A stretch of DNA of 8,587 nucleotides from Candidatus Cloacimonadota bacterium (lineage in GTDB: Bacteria > Cloacimonadota > Cloacimonadia > JGIOTU-2). Under the pieces are notes generated by a model. It ran no database searches. It had not been told where the DNA came from and saw only the letters and a list, made by a program, of their open reading frames with translations. The first letter of the stretch is position 1. Every line of letters starts with the position of its first letter. The stretch spans positions 1 through 8,587 of the forward strand of contig JACNFI010000003.1 of the NCBI GenBank assembly GCA_014384665.1, written 5' to 3'. The position numbers and the translations under genes were made by a program. Shown here piece after piece: positions 1 through 5,221 of the stretch.

Positions 1-174
1 ATTCAGATTTATAATGTAAGAGGACAACTTGTAAAAGAGCTTGTTAATGGAGTTGAGATAGCAGGCAGAAAACAGATTAACTGGAATGCTGAAGGTATGA
101 GTTCAGGCATATATTTCTATAGATTATCAATAAAGGAAAAGACAATTATCAAGAAGATGATTCTCCTTCGTTAA
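1..174 (+). CDS. C-terminal end of a secreted protein with a T9SS type A sorting domain (5' partial)
   Basis: Frame 1 is open from the first base to the TAA at 172-174, giving 57 residues of a gene that begins before the window. The peptide starts IQIYNVRGQLVKELV, continues with SSGIYFYRL, and ends in a basic-hydrophobic tail KKMILLR. This is the pattern of the type IX (Por) secretion sorting domain: a small beta-sandwich with N-x-x-G-x-x-V, a G-I-Y-x-Y-x-L strand, and a final K-M-x-L-L-[KR]. Such tails direct proteins across the outer membrane of FCB-group bacteria, where they are normally cleaved and the protein is released or anchored. Nothing can be said about the function of the missing N-terminal part. 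The family call is firm; the cargo is unknown. Confidence 0.88.
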   Translation: MQIYNVRGQLVKELVNGVEIAGRKQINWNAEGMSSGIYFYRLSIKEKTIIKKMILLR

Positions 175-182
175 AAATTCGT

Positions 183-236
183 AGGATAAATCCTCTTTCG
201 CTAATCCCGATGTATCAGTCTCCCCGACTTGTCGGG
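183..236. repeat. two short hairpins after the T9SS gene
   Basis: AGGAT-AA-ATCCT at 183-194 and CCCGAC-TT-GTCGGG at 223-236 are perfect small inverted repeats. TCCCGATGTATC at 205-216 lies between them and closely resembles TCCCGATTTATC at 7630-7641. This looks like a degenerate copy of dispersed repeat material and not a clean terminator, since no T-run follows the second hairpin. Confidence 0.5.
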
Positions 237-326
237 AAGCCTGAACGATTTTGGACATAGGATAAATTTTGATGAGATAAATTTACATATTAGGCACATT
301 TCCAAAATGTGTAGAGAGTTGATTTT

Positions 327-354
327 GTAGGGGTTCAAAATTTTGAACCCCTAC
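327..354. terminator. 28-bp perfect palindrome followed by a T-rich run (candidate terminator or interspersed repeat)
   Basis: The left half GTAGGGGTTCAAAA is exactly complementary to the right half TTTTGAACCCCTAC, with the centre between 340 and 341. In RNA it folds to a stem of at least 10 bp with an A/U tip, and TTTATTTTATT follows it, which suits a rho-independent terminator for the upstream gene. The distance of about 150 bases from that stop codon is long. The GTAGGGG...CCCCTAC frame is also typical of dispersed intergenic palindromes, so it could be a repeat that happens to terminate. Confidence 0.55.
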
Positions 355-508
355 TTTATTTTATTAGTATCTTTCTTAAAATCTTGACTAAATTATAAAC
401 GAGATAAAAAAAACTCCAAAAAATATAAGAGCTTTAAAAAGCTATAAATATCAATTTATGTGGAAAAGATAAAAATTTAGACGGAGTGACTTTATTAGAA
501 TTTCATTT

Positions 509-540
509 TTTGTCTATTACGCCTTTTTTGTGTATTTTTG
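509..540 (+). promoter_or_regulatory. possible Bacteroidetes-type promoter for pruA
   Basis: TTTG at 509-512 is followed after 20 bases by TATTTTTG at 533-540. This fits the Bacteroidetes sigma-A pattern TTTG-N17 to 23-TAnnTTTG and lies 73 bases before the pruA start. The surrounding sequence is a T/G-rich run, so a chance match is quite possible, and use of this promoter type depends on the unproven lineage. Confidence 0.3.
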
Positions 541-550
541 TGTGTTTTTT

Positions 551-596
551 GCTTGCCCTGTTAAATGCGAAGCTATTTAATCTGGGTGGCTAAATA
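551..596 (+). repeat. imperfect inverted repeat, copy A of a dispersed family
   Basis: CCCTGTTAAAT at 556-566 faces ATTTAATCTGGG at 575-586, giving a TTAAAT/ATTTAA stem with an outer CCC/GGG pairing. A related element lies in reverse orientation at 7484-7534: its minus strand also reads TGCCCTGT-K-AAAT, then CTATTT-M-A, then GGG. It sits directly before the pruA ribosome site and could affect the leader. Confidence 0.5.
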
Positions 597-612
597 ATTC
601 ATAGGAGGTAAA

Positions 613-2241
613 ATGGCAAATGCAATTTTCAAGGTTCCGGTTCCGAAAAACGAGCAGATTTTTTCTTATGCTCCTGGAACTTCAGAGAGAAAAGCATTAA
701 AAAAGGAGTTGGCGAGGTTAAAATCTCAGGAAGTTGAAATCCCACTTATAATTGGTGGCAAAGAAATCAGAACAAATGATTTGGGTGAATGCCGATGTCC
801 GCATAACCATCATCATATTCTTGCAAAATATCATAAAGTAGGCGAAAAAGAGGTTACTCTTGCTGTTGAATCTGCACTTAAAGTTAGAAAGGAATGGGCA
901 AGGATGCCGTGGGAAGCAAGGATTTCTATCTTTTTGCGAGCAGCAGAACTGCTTTCCACAAAATACCGTATGACATTGAATGCTTCAACTATGCTTGGTC
1001 AAAGCAAAAATCCATTTCAAGCAGAGATTGATTCTGCCTGCGAGTTGATAGATTTTTTCAGATTTAATTCATATTATGCACAACAGATTTACGAACAACA
1101 ACCAGAATCTGCAAAAGGTATTTGGAACAGGGTTGAACATCGTCCTTTAGAAGGATTTGTATTTGCAGTTACACCATTTAATTTCACATCAATTGCAGGA
1201 AATCTTCCGACTGCTCCTGCTTTGATGGGCAATGTGGTGCTTTGGAAACCAGCATCATCTGCGGTATATCCAGCGTATTTTTTGATGAAATTATTCAAAG
1301 AAGCAGGTCTGCCTGATGGTGTGATTAATCTTGTTCTTGGTTCCGGTGCAAAAATTGGCAAGCCAATTCTTACAAATCCAAATCTTGCTGGAATTCATTT
1401 TACTGGAAGCACTTCAACCTTCCAGAGTATGTGGCGAACTGTTGGAGAGAATATTCAAAATTATCACACTTATCCAAGAATTGTTGGTGAAACTGGCGGA
1501 AAGGATTTTATTTTTGTTCATTCAAGTGCAGATATTGATTCTTTGAATACAGCAATAGTTCGCGGTGCTTTTGAATATCAAGGTCAGAAATGCTCGGCAG
1601 CTTCAAGGGCGTATATTCCTGAATCAATCTGGGAAAAATTGAGAGCAAAATTGATTTCTACTACAAAAGAACTGAAGATGGGTGATGTTGAGGATTTTTC
1701 AAATTTTGTTAATGCTGTAATTGACAGAAATGCTTATAATGACATTATTTCATATATTGAATTTGCAAACCAGGCAAAAGATGCTAAAATTATTTGCGGT
1801 GGGAATTATTCTGATAAGAAAGGATATTTTATAGAACCGACAATAATTCTAACTACCAATCCAAAATTCAAAACCATTCAAGAAGAGATTTTTGGACCTG
1901 TTTTTACAATTTATATTTATCCTGATGAGAAATATGAAGAAACTTTGCATCTTTGTGATGAGACCTCGCCTTATGCATTAACTGGTGCCATTTTTGCAAT
2001 AGACAGAGAAGCAATAGTCAAGGCAACGGAGATTCTCACAAATTCAGCAGGGAATTTCTATATCAATGATAAGCCCACTGGTGCAGTTGTCGGGCAGCAG
2101 CCATTTGGCGGAAGCCGTGCATCTGGAACAAATGACAAAGCAGGCAGTATGGTCAATCTCTTGAGGTGGGTCTCTCCTCGCACAATAAAAGAAACATTCT
2201 GTCCACCAGTTGATTATAAATATCCGTTTATGGGAAAATAA
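613..2241 (+). CDS. pruA: L-glutamate gamma-semialdehyde (1-pyrroline-5-carboxylate) dehydrogenase
   Basis: NAD-dependent oxidation of glutamate semialdehyde (from proline or ornithine) to glutamate in the cytoplasm; second step of proline catabolism. The 542-residue protein matches the stand-alone, ALDH4A1-like P5C dehydrogenase class along its whole length, without the proline dehydrogenase domain of bifunctional PutA. Visible signatures: an N-terminal PGTSERKALKKEL segment, ELIDFFRFN near 144-152, TPFNFTSIAGNL at 187-198, LWKPA at 210-214 (Rossmann NAD site), FTGS at 263-266, GETGGK with general base Glu293, EYQGQKCSAASR with catalytic Cys327, EEIFGPV at 424-430, and INDKPTGAVVGQQPFGGSRASGT at 484-506 given as positions only for its central part. 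The start is set by AGGAGGT at 603-609, four bases before the ATG. No proline dehydrogenase gene is adjacent. Its stop codon directly abuts the left inverted repeat of the GxxExxY cassette. Confidence 0.95.
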   Translation: MANAIFKVPVPKNEQIFSYAPGTSERKALKKELARLKSQEVEIPLIIGGKEIRTNDLGECRCPHNHHHILAKYHKVGEKEVTLAVESALKVRKEWARMPWEARISIFLRAAELLSTKYRMTLNASTMLGQSKNPFQAEIDSACELIDFFRFNSYYAQQIYEQQPESAKGIWNRVEHRPLEGFVFAVTPFNFTSIAGNLPTAPALMGNVVLWKPASSAVYPAYFLMKLFKEAGLPDGVINLVLGSGAKIGKPILTNPNLAGIHFTGSTSTFQSMWRTVGENIQNYHTYPRIVGETGGKDFIFVHSSADIDSLNTAIVRGAFEYQGQKCSAASRAYIPESIWEKLRAKLISTTKELKMGDVEDFSNFVNAVIDRNAYNDIISYIEFANQAKDAKIICGGNYSDKKGYFIEPTIILTTNPKFKTIQEEIFGPVFTIYIYPDEKYEETLHLCDETSPYALTGAIFAIDREAIVKATEILTNSAGNFYINDKPTGAVVGQQPFGGSRASGTNDKAGSMVNLLRWVSPRTIKETFCPPVDYKYPFMGK

Positions 2242-2268
2242 GCCACGGAGACACAGAGGACACGGAGA
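2242..2268 (+). repeat. left terminal inverted repeat of the GxxExxY cassette
   Basis: It starts GCCACGGAGACACAGAGG and is built from three near-copies of an octamer CACRGAGR (CACGGAGA, CACAGAGG, CACGGAGA). Its last copy supplies GGAG ahead of the ATG at 2271, so the repeat may double as the ribosome site of the enclosed gene. Confidence 0.85.
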
Positions 2269-2270
2269 AG

Positions 2271-2652
2271 ATGGATAATTTAAACCAGATTAGTGAAAAG
2301 ATAATTGGTTGTGTCCCGATTAAATCGGGAAAGTTCATCGAACACTTGATTCTGGCTTGTTAGAAAATATTTATGAAAAACATTATGCATTGAACTTCGC
2401 AATGGTGGGCTACATTTTGAAGAACAGAAAATCTTAGGCATGATGTATAAAGGCGAAGTAATTGGCAAGTTCAGAATGGATGTTGTAGTTGAAAATTCAG
2501 TAGTTATTGAAATTAAAAGTGTTGAAAGATATGACCCACTTTTCGAAGCACAGCTTTTAAGTTATATGAAGTTGGGTGAATATAAATTGGATTTACTTGT
2601 TAACTTTAATAACAGATTGCTTAAAGATGGAATTAAACGCCTTATATTGTGA
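2271..2652 (+). pseudogene. GxxExxY family protein (PD-(D/E)XK nuclease-like), two frameshifts
   Basis: Three segments in three frames rebuild one GxxExxY protein of about 125 residues. Segment 1 (from ATG 2271) reads MDNLNQISEKIIGC. Segment 2 (from about 2333) reads VHRTLDSGLLENIYEKH, with the family-naming G-L-L-E-N-I-Y motif. Segment 3 (from 2392) reads ELRNGGLHFEEQKILGMMYK and continues GKFRMDVVVENSVVIEIKSV to the TGA at 2650-2652. The D...ExK arrangement (RMD, then IEIK) is the PD-(D/E)XK nuclease-fold signature. The first frameshift falls at a 17-bp palindrome (2314-2330), the second between about 2381 and 2391. The intact C-terminal frame starting at ATG 2440 alone (70 residues) would lack the N-terminal helix. 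Family function is not settled; a nuclease or RNA/DNA-associated role is inferred from the fold. Confidence 0.85.
2314..2330. repeat. short palindrome lodged in the GxxExxY reading frame
   Basis: TCCCGAT-TAA-ATCGGGA is a perfect 7-bp stem with a 3-base loop. It sits where the family normally has two codons between Gly-Cys and Lys-Val-His; 17 bases occupy that place instead of 6, so the reading frame is lost. Similar cores occur at 8231-8245 and, in variant form, at 223-236. Confidence 0.7.
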
Positions 2653-2692
2653 TTTTGCCCGGCAAATTTTTTTGAATTAAGTTAAATAAATT

Positions 2693-2719
2693 TCTCTGTG
2701 TTCTCTGTGTCTCTGTGGC
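2693..2719 (+). repeat. right terminal inverted repeat of the GxxExxY cassette
   Basis: It ends CTCTGTGTCTCTGTGGC and is the inverted partner of 2242-2268. The three differences are all A versus G when both are read outward, so a + strand transcript could pair all 27 positions using three G-U wobbles. Confidence 0.85.
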
Positions 2720-2746
2720 AAAAATTAAAAAAGAAAGGAGTTAGAA

Positions 2747-4273
2747 ATGCAAGAAATACTGACAAATCTCGGAATTAAAAAGCAAAACTCCGGAGCGTTT
2801 TGTGGAGAATGGTTAGAAACAAAAGGAAAGGAAATTGAATCAATCTCACCAATCAATGGAGAATTGTTAGCAAAAGTAAGTCAAGCTGAAAAGCAAGATT
2901 TTGAAACTGTAATTACAGAAGCTGAAAAAGCCTTCAAAATATGGAGGATGATTCCAGCACCAAAAAGAGGAGAAATCGTCCGTCAAATAGGACTTGAACT
3001 TCGGAAACACAAAGACGATTTAGGTAAACTTGTAACCTTAGAAATGGGAAAGATTCTCAGTGAAGGACTTGGTGAAGTGCAGGAAATGATTGATATTGCT
3101 GATTTTGCAGTTGGGCTATCTCGTCAGCTTTATGGAAAGACAATGCATTCAGAAAGACCAATTCATAGAATGTATGAACAATGGCATCCACTTGGCACTA
3201 TCGGAATTATTTCTTCATTCAACTTTCCGGTTGCTGTCTGGGCTTGGAATGCTTTCATAGCAGCGGTTTGCGGTGATGCAATGATTTGGAAACCTTCATC
3301 CAAAACCCCTCTTACTGGAATCGCTGTTACAAATATTGTCCAAAAAGTGATGGAAAAAAATGGTATGCCCAAAGCGGTTTTCTCTCTTGTGATTGGTCGT
3401 GGAAGCACTATTGGAGAAAGTTTAATCAATGATAGAAGAGTTTCGCTCGTAAGTGCAACTGGAAGTTGCAGAATGGGTTATCGGATTGGAGAAGTAGTTG
3501 GAAAAAGACTGGGAAGCTGCATTCTGGAATTAGGCGGAAATAATGCAATCATAGCAATGGAAGATACGAATATGGAGCTGGCTCTGAAAGCAATTCTTTT
3601 CGGTGCAGTTGGAACTGCTGGACAGAGATGTACTTCAACCAGAAGAGTATTAATCCATGAAAAAATTTACGACAATTTGGTGAGTAAACTGAAATCCGCA
3701 TACTCCACTATCAATATTGGCAATCCTTTAGATTCTGATGTTCTGATGGGACCATTGATTGATAAATCTGCTGTTGCTCTTTATGAAGATGCTCTTCAGA
3801 AAATTCAAAAACAAGGCGGAAAGATAATTTGTGGTAGTGAAACTCTTTCTGGAAAAAATTATGAAAGTGGATGTTATGTCCAACCAACTTTGATAGAAGC
3901 AAAAGCAGAACTCCCGATAATTCAAGATGAAACATTCGCACCGATTTTGTATTTGATAAAAATCCAGAATATTGATGAAGCAATTGAAATTCATAATGAT
4001 GTTCCTCAAGGTCTTTCCTCAGCAATATTCACAAATAATCTTATTTATGCAGAGAAATTCTTAAGTCATTTTGGAAGCGATTGTGGAATTGCAAATGTGA
4101 ATATCGGAACAAGCGGAGCAGAGATTGGTGGAGCTTTTGGCGGTGAAAAGGAAACTGGTGGCGGCAGAGAAGCAGGCAGCGATGCCTGGAAAGCGTATAT
4201 GAGAAGACAAACTAATACAATAAACTGGGGTAAAGAAATGCCTCTTGCACAAGGGGTGGAATTTGATGTTTAA
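2747..4273 (+). CDS. ALDH7/antiquitin-type aldehyde dehydrogenase, probably alpha-aminoadipate semialdehyde dehydrogenase
   Basis: NAD(P)-dependent cytoplasmic aldehyde dehydrogenase, 508 residues, colinear with the ALDH7 family. ALDH7 members typically oxidise alpha-aminoadipic semialdehyde / piperidine-6-carboxylate to 2-aminoadipate in lysine breakdown; some act on betaine or other aldehydes. Visible features: SERPIHRMYEQWHPLG at 135-150, SSFNFPVAVWAWN at 156-168, IWKPSSKTPLT (Lys182), ATGS at 237-240, LELGGNNAIIA with general base Glu261, GTAGQRCTSTRR with catalytic Cys295, DETFAPILY at 394-402, and SGAEIGGAFGGEKETGGGRE starting at 456, ending with the family-typical MPLAQGVEF. The ATG is fixed by AAAGGAG ending at 2740, six bases upstream. 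It lies downstream of pruA, separated only by the GxxExxY cassette, so co-transcription for amino-acid catabolism is plausible. The substrate is inferred from the subfamily. Confidence 0.9.
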   Translation: MQEILTNLGIKKQNSGAFCGEWLETKGKEIESISPINGELLAKVSQAEKQDFETVITEAEKAFKIWRMIPAPKRGEIVRQIGLELRKHKDDLGKLVTLEMGKILSEGLGEVQEMIDIADFAVGLSRQLYGKTMHSERPIHRMYEQWHPLGTIGIISSFNFPVAVWAWNAFIAAVCGDAMIWKPSSKTPLTGIAVTNIVQKVMEKNGMPKAVFSLVIGRGSTIGESLINDRRVSLVSATGSCRMGYRIGEVVGKRLGSCILELGGNNAIIAMEDTNMELALKAILFGAVGTAGQRCTSTRRVLIHEKIYDNLVSKLKSAYSTINIGNPLDSDVLMGPLIDKSAVALYEDALQKIQKQGGKIICGSETLSGKNYESGCYVQPTLIEAKAELPIIQDETFAPILYLIKIQNIDEAIEIHNDVPQGLSSAIFTNNLIYAEKFLSHFGSDCGIANVNIGTSGAEIGGAFGGEKETGGGREAGSDAWKAYMRRQTNTINWGKEMPLAQGVEFDV

Positions 4274-4278
4274 AAGAT

Positions 4279-4363
4279 AACCTTGCGGATGGTCATAGAC
4301 CTTAACCTTGCGAATGGTCATAGACCTTAACCTTGCGAATGGTCATAGACCTTCGCAATGGTT
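4279..4363 (+). repeat. REP-like array 1: two 25-bp half units then a complete bulged hairpin
   Basis: Units start at 4279, 4304 and 4329. Each has AACC, then TTGCGRA, a single T, then GGTC-ATA-GACC and TT. The first two units stop there. The third continues to a complete hairpin (4329-4363), where AACC pairs with GGTT, TTGCGAA with TTCGCAA, and GGTC with GACC around an ATA loop. That is a 15-bp stem with one unpaired T on each arm. Confidence 0.85.
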
Positions 4364-4409
4364 TAACAGACGCAGGTTTTAGTCTTTGGGTTTTCGTGTA
4401 ATTTCACCC

Positions 4410-4502
4410 AACCATTACGGAGGTTTCGTGAACTTAACCATTACGGAGGTTTCTGAACTTAACCATTACGGAGGTTTCGCAGGCTCAACCATCCGTAAGG
4501 TT
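4410..4502 (-). repeat. REP-like array 2: variant hairpins in the reverse sense
   Basis: AACCATTACGGAGGTT occurs exactly at 4410-4425, 4436-4451 and 4461-4476. The third copy pairs with AACCATCCGTAAGGTT at 4487-4502. The stem is AACC/GGTT, TTACGGA/TCCGTAA and GGTT/AACC, with one unpaired A on each arm and a 10-base loop. On the minus strand this is the same bulged design as array 1, with compensated changes in the middle helix. Confidence 0.8.
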
Positions 4503-4504
4503 AA

Positions 4505-4539
4505 ATCCTTGCGAATGGTCATAGACCTTCGCAATGGTT
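4505..4539 (+). repeat. REP-like complete bulged hairpin just upstream of RAYT
   Basis: Identical to the complete hairpin at 4329-4363 except for one base in the outer helix (ATCC instead of AACC). It ends 37 bases before the RAYT ATG, so it may be part of that gene's leader or a binding site for its product. Confidence 0.8.
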
Positions 4540-4576
4540 GAAAAATGCAAAGGTTTAAAAATAAAGGGCATCCTAA

Positions 4577-5149
4577 ATGATATATACAAAAGGCGGATTT
4601 TATCATATCTACAATCGTGGCTATAACAAAGAACTTATCTTTTTCAGTGAACACGACTATCATTATCTTTTGAATAAAATTGAAATCAACAAAGAAAGAG
4701 AAAAATTTAATATAATTGCATATTGCTTGATGCCTAATCATTACCACTTTCTTATACAACAAAAATCTGAACTCCCTGTTTCAAATTGGATTAGTTTTAT
4801 CTTTAATGGTTATGTTCAATCAATAAATAAACAACAAAATAGAAGTGGAACATTATTCGAAGGCAGAGCAAAATCAAAACAGATTGATAAAGAAAAATAT
4901 TTAATCAGGTTAGTGCTGTATATTCATTTTAATCCTGTTTCTGCCGGACTTGTTAGTAAACCAGAAGAATGGGAATATTCAAATTATTTAGAATGGATTG
5001 GAAAACGAAATGGGAAGCTGGTTGATAAAGATTTTATTTTTGACCATTTTAGAAGTTGTAAAGAATATGAAGAACTCATGAAAGTATATTCACAAGAAAA
5101 GCAGAATTTAGATGATATTTCAAATTATCTAATTGATGATAAATGCTAA
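4577..5149 (+). CDS. REP-associated tyrosine transposase (RAYT, Y1/HUH family)
   Basis: Single-strand DNA nickase/transposase of the IS200/IS605-like Y1 superfamily, domesticated in many bacteria to act on REP palindromes. The 190-residue length and layout fit the RAYT class: FYHIYNRGYNKE at 8-19, the metal-binding HUH motif in MPNHYHFLI (His55, His57), a helix with probable nucleophile Tyr79 in FNGYVQSIN, the family block RSGTLFEGRAKS at 89-100, and YIHFNPVSAGLV at 115-126. All key residues are present, so the gene looks active. The start is supported by the family N-terminus (FYHxYNRG); an AAAGGG at about 4563-4568 is a weak ribosome site. Hairpins of a single design lie on both sides, the expected substrate. 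The stop codon overlaps the first base of the downstream repeat. Confidence 0.93.
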   Translation: MIYTKGGFYHIYNRGYNKELIFFSEHDYHYLLNKIEINKEREKFNIIAYCLMPNHYHFLIQQKSELPVSNWISFIFNGYVQSINKQQNRSGTLFEGRAKSKQIDKEKYLIRLVLYIHFNPVSAGLVSKPEEWEYSNYLEWIGKRNGKLVDKDFIFDHFRSCKEYEELMKVYSQEKQNLDDISNYLIDDKC

Positions 5150-5209
5150 ACCCTTGCGGATGGTCGCAGACCTCAACCTTGCGAATGGTTGAAAACCTTC
5201 GCAATGGTT
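5149..5209 (+). repeat. REP-like repeats downstream of RAYT: a truncated unit and a complete hairpin
   Basis: The first unit (5149-5174) has AACC, an extra C, TTGCGGA, T, then GGTC-GCA-GACC, and is cut off on its right arm. The second (5175-5209) is complete: AACC/GGTT, TTGCGAA/TTCGCAA, GGTT/AACC, loop GAA, and one unpaired T per arm. Its inner helix GGTT/AACC replaces the GGTC/GACC of the upstream copies, a compensated change. The last base lies 12 bases before the recQ ATG. Confidence 0.85.
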
Positions 5210-5221
5210 TGAAATAAAATT

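Larger units (their letters stand above)
175..612. other. gene-free stretch with short palindromes upstream of pruA
   Basis: No convincing reading frame is present in these 438 bases. The first half carries small hairpins (183-194, 223-236, 295-311) and a long palindrome (327-354). The second half is very AT-rich, then T/G-rich from about 500 to 550, and ends in a diffuse inverted repeat (551-596) just before the pruA ribosome site. The stretch separates the end of the T9SS gene from pruA, so it should contain a terminator and a promoter; candidates are listed separately. Confidence 0.7.
2242..2719 (+). mobile_element. 478-bp inverted-repeat cassette carrying a broken GxxExxY gene
   Basis: The segment runs from a 27-bp repeat at 2242-2268 to its inverted partner at 2693-2719 (24 of 27 positions identical) and contains one gene remnant. 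It begins on the base after the pruA stop and ends 27 bases before the start of the next aldehyde dehydrogenase, so it fills almost the whole gap between two related metabolic genes. There is no transposase inside. No clear target duplication is visible; both flanks are only A-rich. The likely interpretation is a non-autonomous mobile cassette, or one moved by the GxxExxY product or a protein encoded elsewhere. The boundaries are seen directly; mobility is inferred. Confidence 0.65.
4279..5209 (+). mobile_element. RAYT gene with flanking REP-like hairpin arrays
   Basis: A single RAYT transposase gene lies between hairpin clusters of the same design on both sides (4279-4539 upstream, 5149-5209 downstream). 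This is the REPtron arrangement known for RAYT genes and their REP sequences. The whole block occupies the gap between the aldehyde dehydrogenase stop and the recQ start. No target duplication is evident. Ends are set by the first and last hairpin bases. Confidence 0.75.

Noticed and set aside
223..236. CCCGAC-TT-GTCGGG as terminator of the T9SS gene
   Set aside because: No T-run follows, the stem is short, and the same kind of core recurs elsewhere in repeats.
2440..2652. A free-standing 70-residue gene starting at ATG 2440
   Set aside because: It is the C-terminal part of a GxxExxY protein whose N-terminal part is readable just upstream in other frames, so it is better treated as part of a pseudogene.
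3711..4025. Minus-strand open frames of 93-104 residues inside the ALDH7 gene
   Set aside because: They are antisense shadows of a strongly conserved coding sequence, with no start signals.
4279..4502. Regular 25-bp repeats that could be read as a CRISPR array
   Set aside because: The units are tandem half-hairpins without unique spacers of constant length, there are no cas genes, and they flank a RAYT gene.
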